Shown piece by piece: positions 23,517 to 34,278 of a stretch of 64,000 bases of DNA; within the stretch, counting starts at the first letter, position 1; each line of letters opens with the position of its first letter. Both the position numbers and the translations under genes were made by a program. The notes beneath the pieces are model-generated. The model was not told where the DNA came from, searched no databases, and saw nothing but the letters and a program-made list of their open reading frames with translations. Source of the DNA: Dipteris shenzhenensis (Eukaryota > Polypodiophyta > Polypodiopsida > Gleicheniales); assembly GCA_047967505.1 (NCBI GenBank), contig CM106539.1; one strand, given 5' to 3'.

Positions 23517-23945
23517 AAAAAAATCTCTATGACATGGTACTTCAAAATATTACATCCGAAAGTGAAGCCACAGAACTCATTGATATGTCCAAATACACAT
23601 CTACAAACAAAGTCATAATTGGACATACAAAATCCACAATAGACACACAAACATCCCTAAAGGGGATAGTCTGTGGCCATGTACTATGGGGAAAAGCCTA
23701 CGCCACCCATGTACTCCACATCCGCCACGTCCAAAAAAAATTCTCTATGACAGAGTACTTCAAAATATCACATCCAAAAGTGTAGTCACATGTCTGAACA
23801 TGCAATAGCTACATCAAAGAACTGATTGATATATCCAAATACACAGCTACAAATAAAGTCATAACTGAACATACAAAATCTACAATAGACACACAAACAT
23901 CCCTAAGGGAAAAGTCTGCAGCCATGTACTGCAGGGAAAAGCTTG
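23517..23945 (+). repeat. diverged tandem duplication of about 200 bases
   Basis: Segments 23517-23705 and 23743-23945 share TCTCTATGACA, GTACTTCAAAATAT, ATATCCAAATACACA and CAATAGACACACAAACATCC, ending in GCCATGTACT-GGGAAAAGC. The second has an insertion near 23790-23815. The 109-codon plus-strand ORF at 23456-23785 crosses the first copy and lacks a recognisable domain. Confidence 0.75.
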
Positions 23946-24479
23946 TGATGGCCATTCACCCTCACCCTATGTCCACCACGTCCATCACATCCACCGCAGC
24001 TACGAACATACAACGGAGTACCAACAATCGTATCTGGACCAGCATCACATAGAAAGATAATTTAGGAACTATAATTATTGAGCCATAAAACTTTTATACA
24101 TGTATGTTGGTAAAACCCAACTCATTCTTTAGAGTACTTACTCAGACACAAAGGGCTATCAATAATGCTCACAAAGGTGTACGTGTAGTCCCCATTTTGC
24201 CCTTGATAGAAAATTCATGTCCGCACACATTCATAGTATCCCAGCCAGTGAATAGTGATGGTCTGTGGTCCATCATCCCTATGAAGCCAGCAAGCCAGGA
24301 CAACGTAATATCCCAAATGGACTCATCCATCCAAAGCATTGTGGATATGGAGATTCATTAGAAACCTTGAATCAGGAACAGTCCTAAAAGACAGACAATA
24401 GCCTCAACACAATGCCCCAAAGAGTGTGGGCTTCATTCCATTATGGGGTATTTATACAAGTTAGAGAGCTTCTCTCTCT

Positions 24480-24665
24480 GCATGTAGGAATTGTAAGACA
24501 TTCTCTCTCTACATGTAGAACTTGCATATAGAAGTTGCATGTAGGAGTTGCATGTAGAACTCGCATGTAGGAGTTGCATGTAGGAGTTGCATGTAGAAGT
24601 TGCATGTAGGAATCATATGTAGAACTTGCATGTAGGAGTTAGAACTTGCATGTAGAACATGCAAG
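24480..24665 (+). repeat. 13-14-base minisatellite (GTTGCATGTAGGA)
   Basis: About twelve head-to-tail units of GTTGCATGTAGGA or GTTGCATGTAGAA, with CTTGCATGTAGAA variants, lie in this stretch. The units are contiguous with no unique spacers, so this is an ordinary minisatellite. Confidence 0.9.
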
Positions 24666-25184
24666 TTGGATTTCTAAGAGGGATTATTTCTAGCCTTATG
24701 CAAGTACAAGCGGAGCTTTGCCGGTACTCTACACACACATTCTGTTCTACCTAAGTCTATGTTGGCACAGAGACAATATACTCTCGATCTATTTTTTTAC
24801 CCATCCTCAGGTTATGGCGTATTGCAAGCACATACCTGGATTGCCATGCCTTTAGTCCAGTGGCTGTGGAACTTGTGTCGTGCCAGTCGGTCTTGCTGTA
24901 AAGCCTTGGCACCATACAAATTTTGCTTAGTTTCCAGGTAGCCTATATCCACCATTTGTTCGAATAGAAATATGTGGCATGCTTCTAAGAAGATCACTTT
25001 TTGATAGAGTCGACTTGTAATTTGAGCATCGACCCATTCATTGGGATTGAAATTGAGATTGAAATTGAGGCAAATGGGTATTGAGGTAACATGGGACCTC
25101 TAGAATGAATTCCAATGTTTTGCATAAGATAGCACTTAGGCGAAGGAAGCGATCAATGTTGCCGCACATTATTTGCTCATACTG

Positions 25185-27339
25185 CTAAAGTGCACAGATC
25201 ATTATGCCTTTGATATTCCATTCTACACCAAAGTATGGTTCGATCATTGGCCAATTAATGGTGCGATCTTCATCCAAAGTGTGTATGTTGGCTTTCCATT
25301 TTTTACATCGTGGAACTACATAGAACTTGGGATGGGTTCTGAGACATGGAGGTGCATGTAGGTACTCTTTCAAGAATATTACATCAAAGAGCTTGGGATG
25401 GCACCAATCAGGTTGTGGATCCAACTTGCTTATCCAACCTTCACTAATTTGATGCTGACAAAGGTTGGTAGGAAAGTTGTCCAGGACCCATCCACCTCTA
25501 GTTTTCATCTCAGGATATTTGCTCCAAAATTCCTTGATGGGGTTACTGGGAAGTGGTATCTCATCAAAATCATACCCATCATTGGAACTTGGCATGGGAG
25601 TATGAATTGGATTATCTGGATCCTGATATTCAAAATGAAATACTGTGTCATTTTTGGTTGATGGAAGCACAAGTAGTGTCAGAGGTGATGAAGGGGTAGG
25701 GAAGATATGGTCATCAGTTGCATGGGTGGGATGTCGATATGTCGTGCCTTGCAAATAATAGTGATGGCTTTTGTAGCAATGGCAACAAACCAGCAATAAC
25801 TCTGAGGGGAGGACTACCCATGAGGCATACATATGTAATGAGAGCATCCATCCTGAGTGCTATAAACTCGGCATGTGTAGACAGGCAGAAGATATTTTTC
25901 TCATCTTTGGACAAGTCTTGGCAAATTATGCACAGGGTTTTGGTCCCTATGGAACATTCCCATTTGATTGTTGGATGAGAAGATATGATCCTGATTTGGA
26001 GTTGCTTCCATTGGATAAGCACGTGTGCGGTGAGGTGATCTTCCACTTGTAGAGTAGCCACAAGCTTTTGGCACACCACCGTTGTGCATTGTAGTGGGGC
26101 TTCATTGGTGTTGTCTTCCAATGCCTCATTGTTGTGCACTAGTAATTGGAGTTCAAGCTTGGAGATGATTTTCTTTTGGGAGTGCATCTCATTCATTTTT
26201 TCTTTGTATTGCTGGTAGATGGTTGTATATGCCTCCTTAAGCTTTCTCATTTGCAAGGTGACCTTTGCCTGTTGAGGAATGTCTTTAGTGGTATTGGAAC
26301 ATTGGTCCAAGACTTGTGCTTGTGAAGTGCTGGCCTCTTGAGTAGTAACAACTTGGTCCTTTAAGATTTTGCATTCCCTTGTAAGCTCGTCAATGCTGAA
26401 GGCATGTATTGCCAAAGATTGTTTCATGTCTTCAAGCTTGTCCTCGCAATCCTGGAGCTCTTCTTCTTTGTGAATTAGAGTGAGTCGAGCTTGTGCCACT
26501 ACCTCCATTTGCTGAGCATGTCCAGATGTCAAGGAGTTATAGTAGGTATGTAGGATTTCCATTGCTTGCACTGATGCTGTCAGCTGTGTTTGACTTTGGT
26601 GGAGGTTGGAGGTCACATCCCTCATTGCCTTCTCTTGAGCTTGGAGAGCTTGGTTCAGTGCACTTCTTCTACCTCCTTCTCATCTATCTATGCCTGAAGT
26701 GCCTTGACCTCTATGGCGATTTCCTGGAATTGGTCTTTGATTTCTATTGCAGTCCCAATTCTCTTGCATATTCTTCCTTGGCCAAGCTAGTGAATAGTTT
26801 TGACATTTGGATCATTTGGCTAGCTTGATGTTGGACAATGATAGACAGTGATGAGGTTTGGCAATACTGCTAATACAAGTGGTGCCCATGTAGCCATCCT
26901 GATGATTCTATAGTACTTAGGGGAGGTTTTTCCAATGGTATTTCAGTCCCTTGTGTACACAATAGTCATACTATTGATCTTGCACTAGCTCCCCTTGTGA
27001 CTTATCGATTGGCATGGCGTTGATGGGCGATTCTAGTGATGATGTAGTCTCAAGCTTTGGTGCCAATCTTTCCTCAGTCTCTGGTTGCTGTTGTTGTTGG
27101 AGATATATTGGTTGCAGCTCTGCACCAGGCTATAGGATCTCGTGGGAAAATTCCTCAATCCTAGCCTCCAGAATAGGTATTTCTTCTAAGACATCTGCAC
27201 TTGTCAATGTGATAGTAGGAGAAGTTGGTGACGGCTCCCATACTGGTGAGAAGGGTATGTCCGACTCCTCAATTGGTTTTGGTGACTGGGGTAGAGTCAT
27301 TTCTCTTTCTTGTAGCTCTTTTTTGATGATTATAGCCAA
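25185..27339 (-). pseudogene. decayed gene encoding a coiled-coil protein, function unknown
   Basis: Three minus-strand segments appear to be one former gene. Segment 27339-27130 is acidic and Pro/Ser-rich and, after one in-frame TAG, continues with a run of Gln (about 27070). Segment 26625-25714 (303 codons) is a long coiled coil (HKEEELQDCEDKLEDMKQSL, and MRKLKEAYTTIYQQYKEK) ending in a Cys-containing part, CIICQDLSKDEKNIFC. Segment 25847-25185 (220 codons) overlaps it in another frame, offers a further CCHCYKSHH cluster, and ends in a globular-looking region (GWVLDNFPTNLCQHQISEGW). The Cys/His pairs on both sides of the frameshift near 25750-25850 could form a zinc-binding domain, but I do not recognise a family. 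It could be a captured host gene or a gag-like ORF. Confidence 0.4.
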
Positions 27340-27399
27340 TAAGTATGGAATTTTACATTTTTGGCATTAAATGGAGCTGCCAAACCAGCTCAAAAATAG

Positions 27400-29148
27400 A
27401 TGCACACCTCCGTTTACAAATCCAGACCTCAAGAGTCCAAATCACTCTGAAGTCTCTGATGGAAAACTTGGCCACATGCTCAGTAGAATGTGGTGGGGAA
27501 TATATAGGGTGCAGCTATAGGGCACATTGGTTCATGCAATTTACCAGGCTACAACATACCAACTTGGAAGGGAATGAAGGGTTTGGCTGGAGGTGCAACA
27601 AGTAGGGGAAATTTTTTGCAGCTCTATTCAACCTTCATATGCCACTGTGCAATGGGGTGGAATTCAAGGAAATCAATGAGCCTGCCACTCACTTGTCTAT
27701 CTTCGTTCAGTAGGAAAGACCTCCATTCACAGTGGTTTCAAGTGCCCACCCTTCCTTAGCATGTGGCCTGAGTTTTTAGGCAGGCAGCATAGTGCCATCA
27801 AACACAAAATCCAAGCTCTCCTTGAGCCACGTGTCCCTCCATTAAAAAAAAAAGACATTATGCAACAATAATATTCTTTAAAAAAAGACATATTATGCAA
27901 TTTGCAAAATACATTTTGCGATTTGCAAAATACACGATGCAAGATCCCAAGGAACACACATACATTATTAGATTTGCATAATACATGATACAAGACCCAA
28001 AGGAATGACACATTACTTGGTCTTATAATTTTTGGAGAGAAAGAGTGCCAACTCTAACCCCATATGAATGTGTAGTTACACGAACATGTGGTTATATATA
28101 ATTTGAAATTTGTGCCCAGATGATCATGTTTTCACATGATTATATGGTTATATATAGTGCCGAATCCCTATCCACATGCCAACTCTCTATCCACATCAAT
28201 GTTTTTACATTTGCAATGGAGGCTGGAGACATGACTTACGATCAATTGACATGGCTTGTCATCTACACCAATATCATGTGGATTGCAAGCAATTGATATG
28301 GGTAGTTATCTACAAGCACATCTAAAGCCTAGGTACTTTTATATTCTAGTTTGCTATCATTCATAGAAATGAAGCAAACATTTACTGAAAAGCGAGTATG
28401 TGCTTATCATAATAGTATTAGAAAGAAGAAAAGATGATTATACACGAGTGTTCCATCATGGCCATTCATCTCGATACATATTTAGAAGAGTGGCAAAAGA
28501 TGTTATCCAAATTGATAGCCAAAATGAATACTTCTCGAGTTCCACCCTTGTACATCAACTCATCATTCACTTTCACAATCTAACAACTGCTTGCCCAGAT
28601 CTAGTTTGACCACCCTTAGTGCATTGAATGCATTTAGGCCGTGGGTTGGATGTGGGTAGGTGATCTTGCCCGTTCGATGCTTGAGGGTGCGCTAGTCTGT
28701 AAGTACCCTAAGATACAAAAATGGCAGACTTAAAGAGTTGTTATTTTGATTGGTTGTTTTTTTTCCCCGATAGCATGCGTTGGAGATGTATACTTTTGAT
28801 CTTTCTTGTAATCACTCTTTTCTTAGTGAATCAATCTCCTCAACCTCAATCCTCAATGTTGGAACCATGAAATTTCATTGATACAACTCAAAAGTGTTTT
28901 TTAATTTATTTCTTTTCATGTAAGGCATGCACATGACTCATGCAGGTTTTCCAACCTAGCACAATGGACTCTAGTTTTTAGACTCCATACTTTCTTCATT
29001 TAGTAGTCTATAACTAGATTTGCAGTAGGTAGCCTTTTTGTCATAGAGCACATAACTACTAACTCGAAATTGAATCCGAATCCTAACATTTTATCAAATT
29101 TTAAAACAAAACAATGAATGAGTATAAATATAAACATGAGACACGACA
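27400..29148. other. stretch without a recognisable gene
   Basis: There are only short ORFs and local direct repeats (for example TTTGCAAAATACA near 27900-27930 and ATGTGGTTATATATA near 28090-28150). No domain, terminal repeat or RNA structure was recognised. Confidence 0.4.
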
Positions 29149-29698
29149 CTAATTAGGGAATAAAGGCTCATTTTGGGGCCCTGAGAGAAATTCACAATTT
29201 CTTCATTTTTCTTTCCTCTAAAACAATAGAATATGACATATCCCCACTGACGCACGGTGCAGAATTTGGTATTTCTAACATCAACGGCACGTTCGGAGTG
29301 GGCTAAAACCCACGAAAATACTTTTGAAATGTCGAAAATGGGCCGCCACCCGGTCCAACCTGTCAAATCGCTTTCATTTATATAGGTGGCTTTCTAGGCC
29401 TTTTTGGACTTTTTCGAGCCTCGGTGGGCCCATTTTTGGCATTTCAAAAGTCTTCCTCGGGGGTTTTGGCCCGCTTCGGATGTGCTGTTAATGTCAAAAA
29501 TACCAAATTCTGCATCATATGTCAAATATAATAAAGTAGCTTAAGTATCCTCATTGAATGCAAACTTGACAGTATTTCTTTTTTTTTCTTCTTTTTCTAA
29601 TTGTTTCAATGTTACGTTGGCCCTCCTTTGATTAGTGGAGGGCTATTTTCCTTTTGGGCTAAAAGGCCCCAAAATGAGCTCCCTTTTTTTCTAATTAG
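29149..29698. mobile_element. foldback element / long-inverted-repeat MITE
   Basis: The stretch starts with CTAATTAGGGAATAAAGG and ends with the inverse form CCC-TTTTTTTCTAATTAG. GGCTCATTTTGGGGCC near 29164 pairs with GGCCCCAAAATGAGCT near 29665. GCAGAATTTGGTATTTCTAA (29259-29278) pairs with ATACCAAATTCTGC (29500-29513), and the segments around GGCACGTTCGGAGTGGG and CCCGCTTCGGATGTGC also pair. The arms are over 200 bases with some insertions, and the centre is about 29350-29410. There is no coding capacity. The family is unassigned. Confidence 0.75.
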
Positions 29699-30057
29699 TA
29701 GGGTCTGTTAGGACCCAATCCTTCCTACAAATGTCAGGGGTGGTAGTTTATTATTGACTTAACAATGCCCATATTGTTTGTGCATTTTAGGAGTTGCAGC
29801 ATAACAAATACATGAATAAGGCGACACTTACAAAGCTCATAACTTATCCTCATTTTTGCAGTCTATCCAATATTGTCACATGGACTAGAATCATATGAAT
29901 AGAGGCATTGATATCTTTCGATCTTGCATCCAGCTTGGCTTTCCTTATTCCACTCATCAAGAACATGCATAAAAAGAGATGAATGTTGTAGACTTTAGAT
30001 TGAAAATAAGCAATTTTGAATGGACGAGAAATTGGATATATTTTTATGATAATATAT

Positions 30058-30154
30058 ATTAATATATAATTATTATAACCATAGTGTGGGTGGGGAGGCG
30101 GTGCGCTTCCTTTCCCAAAAAGTTATAATTCAAGGGAATAGGCCCTTCCCTAGA
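30058..30154 (-). mobile_element. Helitron 5' end, copy 2 (fragment or non-autonomous)
   Basis: On the minus strand from 30154 the sequence starts A^TC and repeats the blocks of the Helitron start at 20942: AGGGAAGGGC--TTCCC, TATAACT, GGAAGCGC-CCGCCTCCCC, then an AT-rich run. Differences are scattered (roughly 15-20%). No Rep or helicase sequence follows below 30058, so this is a non-autonomous derivative or a truncated copy. Its 3' end is not located. Confidence 0.6.
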
Positions 30155-31795
30155 TGTCGAGAATATAAACACTGAGAATAAGTCTCGTGAATGGATAAGA
30201 TACTGGCATATTATCTTATTTTGTCGAGATGAAGGCCCGAGTCCTATTACTTGATGTTGAAGAATGTAGCATGAAACATCTACTAGACTCGAATGAGTGG
30301 CACACCTAAAATTGTGAAAGTCACTCTTGTTATTTAAATAAAAAGCACTATCCTTCATATTTGTAAGGATGTCCATGATTTCATCATTCTTGTTTTTTTT
30401 TGGGGCAAGAAATTCTAAAAAAAAAACTAATTAAATGACACTTCAAGTTGAGTTAAGAATAGCTGGTTTGGTGTTCCATGATAAAAATAAGCTATAAAAT
30501 ATTAAAGATTAATATCAAGTAGCATTACATTGTACATGAACTGCACAATCCCTTTTTCATGAACCATGCATGGACCCATTTGGACGGCTAAGTTTCAATT
30601 TCTTTACCCCGCTCAATTTTCTCATCATTAACGATCCCATCAATCAAGGCTCAATCCATCTTTTTATACGTGCATATCATAAATTTTGCAAGCCATGTAT
30701 CAAAAAATAGAAAAGCATTGTGCTCTCTTTGGCAAGTCATTGATCTCTACGGGTACCTTGAGCCGTGTTGCCAGCTACCCCGCAGGTGCAATACAGAGGT
30801 GGTTTCCTCCCTTGATGTCCAGGTCCAATCTCTAATCTGGAGATGATGATGATTCAAGAAACCTTATATGCATGAGCAAGTAAGGGTGAGAAAGCTGGAA
30901 AGCAGCAGGATTGAAAGCGGTAGGGATGGTGCTTAGAGTCTACAACTTTGAGGGTGTGAAGAGAAGCAAGGTGAAGGTGGAGGTGTCCATCTTCAAGGAC
31001 CTATCCTTCAAGTTTTGCGCCTGGCACTGGTGGGCTCAATCCAACTAATCCAGACTACAAAAGAAGGTCATAATACTACATCCTTGTATTCTACATGTCA
31101 CCACTCATCTTCTTTAAATCCACCATGAACAAGGAAAGACCTACTTCGAAAAATTGCATCACCAGACAACTACTCAATGGAATTGTCCCGCCAATTCTAT
31201 GCACAACAATCTCTAAAAGAAGTCTAATAATTGTTGCATTCAAAGAGCATCACTTACCTCGCTAGCTACTGTCAAACATCCCTTTCTTCCAAGCTTCTTG
31301 CTACACATCTTCATCTACAACATGCAACAGTTTTCAATAATTTGATGTTTACCTGCCTACAAGAATTTCAATGTTTTATATAGCAATATATTAAGCTTAT
31401 TTTCTAGACAAAGCAGCTATGTCATGCTTTCTTCTTGAACACGAGAACCAAAATCAGAGGTAATTGCAACTCGTGCACTTCAACTTGCCCCTTTCACATC
31501 GAGAACTCTCTCCATATTCGCTAAGATTTGTTGGTTTGGAATTGCTTTCCTAGACTCGTTCTCTTGAACAACCTAGGGCCTTTGGTTGATTGCTTAAGCT
31601 AGCTATGCATACGTCAACTTTTTTCCTATCCTGGCTTTCTGAATGGAATGTCTCACGTTATTTGTCACCTTCTCAAAAGGTACCAGGCTCTATCTCTCAT
31701 TCAAGCTTCCATGTATTCACAGGTATGTCTACCTTCTTGTTCAAAGCCGCATTGTGCTTCTTTGCACATCGGCACCAATGACATTTATCACATGG
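30155..31795. other. stretch without a recognisable gene
   Basis: No ORF with recognisable content, no strong repeat and no RNA gene was seen. The 3' part (31640-31795) leads into the palindrome array. Confidence 0.4.
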
Positions 31796-31799
31796 ATTG

Positions 31800-32850
31800 C
31801 AGAGAATGACACTATTTCCATTATTCACAACACCACTAGTGCCATTCTCCATAATATGACTAGTGCCATTCTACCATCATGTGTTAGGTACCAATGCTAC
31901 TCTCCAACTAGCATCTCCAACTAGCATCTATTAGGATCCACTAAATGAGTCTATGAGAAAACTCTCATGTGACAACCTTGACATTTGTAGAATGGAATTG
32001 GTGCAATCCTCCATGAGAATTTCTAGAGAGTGCCACTGATGCCATCCTCCATGACGTTGTGTAGAGTGGCACCAATGTCATTCATCACATGAATTGCATA
32101 GAATGGCACATGTGCCATTCTCTAGATGTGAAGGTTGTGATTCTCCACAACTTCATCTGATCTCTTGGAGAGTTGCATTGAGGCCAATCTCCATGTGAGT
32201 TTTTGGAGGATGGCACTAGAGGCATCCTCCATGACAATTTGTAGAAAGTGACACTAGTGCCATCCTCCATGATGTTGTGGAGAATGACACCAATGACATT
32301 TATCATATGAATTGCAAGGAATGGCACTATTGCCATCCTCCACAACATCAGTAGTGCTATTCTCCATAATATCAATAGTGCCATTGTACACAACTTCATA
32401 CAGTTGAGGAGAATGGCACCAATGCCATTCTCCATTCTTCAACTAATCAAATGATGTTGTACAGAATGGCACCAGTGCCATTCATACATGTATTGTGGAG
32501 GATGGTTCCAATGCAACTCTCCATTCTCCATGTGTCATTTGTGGAATATAAATATGATGTTGTGGAGAATGGAACCAGTGCCATTCTGCAAAACTTCATC
32601 CAATCTTCCAAAGAATGGCACTAATGCCAATCTTCAAGTGAGTTTTTGGAGAATGGCACTGCTCTGCCATTTATCACATGGATTGCACAAACCGGCACTG
32701 GTGTCATTCTCTAGGTTCCAAGGTTGTCATAGATCATGGTTGAAGATTGGCATCGGTGCCCTTATGGACACCACCATATGATTATGTGGAGAATGACACC
32801 AGTGCCATTCATCACATGGATTGTGGAGAATGGCATTGTGATGCCAAAAA
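31800..32850. repeat. array of imperfect palindromes, cluster 2
   Basis: About twenty or more copies of the dyad core AATGGCAC(T/C)A(G/A)TGCCATT lie roughly every 30-60 bases (for example 32101, 32318, 32410, 32465, 32560, 32650, 32790), usually bordered by GAGA on the left and TCTCC or TCCTCC on the right. Linkers often include TTTATCACATGGATTG and CACAACTTCAT. It is the same family as 3020-3775. ORFs across it are artefacts on both strands. Confidence 0.8.
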
Positions 32851-33216
32851 TTGATAGATTTTATTTGGCATTGCTATTTCTATTTTCTATGTTTAATAAG
32901 AGTGTGAGTATCACTTGGTAGTCTAATGGCTCCCACTTATTTCCATTTTCTAAGATATGTATGGGGTTGAGAGGATGAGTGGAATGGATCATTGTAAATA
33001 CCATGTGTATGAATGATAAATACCTAGGTATGGGTTGAGAGTTATTTGTGTATGGGATATTATGGGGTTTTTAGAAAATAGGAAGAGTGAGTTATATAAA
33101 GAGTGGGTGTCATGTCCATGTGTACCAATAATTTAAGAGAGATCACATGCCAAGCACGTGGAAGGCATGTGGGGGAGTGTGGAGTTAAGAGTAATCCTTC
33201 TAGAATTCCTATGTGG

Positions 33217-33218
<2 letters not shown>

Positions 33219-33284
<66 letters not shown>

Positions 33285-33332
33285 TAGCCGTGTAGTAGCG
33301 TGCTGTCTCCCTACATCTCTTCTTTTCTCCCA

Positions 33333-33373
<41 letters not shown>

Positions 33374-33376
33374 GCT
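33219..33376 (+). repeat. (CT)n microsatellites with a duplicated linker
   Basis: CT runs at about 33219-33281 and 33337-33371 are separated by a linker with GTGTAGTAGCGTGCTGTCTC and CTCTTCTTTTCTCCCAACC. The same linker and a CT run recur right after the 3' LTR of the copia element at 44856-44970. The element therefore sits between two similar microsatellite units. Confidence 0.85.
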
Positions 33377-33381
33377 GATGC

Positions 33382-33735
33382 TGTTGAGATATCGAGCTCC
33401 ACTCGCGATATATGCCAGGGTGACCGTTGTGCATTTATGTCACCGGCTTGTTAGCTACAGATGCGGTTGGTACACCGCCCACGAATAATAGCTGGATGAC
33501 AGCTATCCTTATCTACACTAGTTCGTGGCTCAGTTAGTATGCCACCTTAGTTAGTTGAGTTTGGTTTGAGACCCACATATAGGGTTCTTCTATTTCTTTA
33601 TAATTGAGTTCTTTTGGCTTTCACAACTAAGAAGAGAAAAACTGTTTTCACCCTCCATCTTTGTGTGTATTCCCCCATTGTGCTTGTGAGAAAGCCTCGA
33701 GTGAGACTCCTTCCCTCTCTCCCACTATCTTCACA
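33382..33735 (+). repeat. 5' LTR of copia element 1
   Basis: 354 bases, TG...CA ended, followed directly by the tRNA-Met type primer site TGGTATCAAAGCC at 33736. The RNA start and poly(A) site should lie inside this LTR but are not resolved by eye. Confidence 0.95.
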
Positions 33736-34278
33736 TGGTATCAAAGCCTTGTTCGTGGTAAGGAGCTCAAGAAAGCAAACCAAGTTTGCAGTGTCCTGGT
33801 AAGAGGACCAGTGTTGCTTTCCTTTTTCGAGTTTGGGAGCAAATCTCTGCAGGTAGCACAGCCGGAAGTGCAAGAGTGCACTGTCTCAGATTGAGACGCC
33901 CTTCGCGGTGTGGTGAGAGGGCATTATATGCTGCAGGAAAGGTCAAAGCCCTTGGTGACTTTATTTTTCTGATTCGAGGTCATTTTGGGGCCCGTTTTGG
34001 AGGCGGAAGTTCTCCGCAGGCACTTAGAAAAAGGCCCTGTTTTTGCTGTGCGACCACTGTTCTGCAGGTCGGTGAAAAGTTGCCGCAGAAATTGCATCAT
34101 ATGCCTGTGCGCAGAGATATTGGGAGTTGCAGAAACATCCTTATTGCTTGTTGATGCAAAATCGTCACTAGGAAGTGACTGTGTGGTCAAAAACCACTTT
34201 CGTCAGGTTTGCAGATTTGCCCTTGTGAGGCAGAAGCTGTGTTTTTTGCAGTGACAGAATATTTTGCAGTGTTCTGTA

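Noticed and set aside
24480-24665. CRISPR-like array
   Set aside because: Units of 13-14 bases are contiguous without unique spacers, and the DNA is plant nuclear; it is a minisatellite.
32085-32442. Minus-strand ORFs of 116 and 62 codons with repeated Trp-His-Cys words
   Set aside because: They are translations of the palindrome array, not genes.
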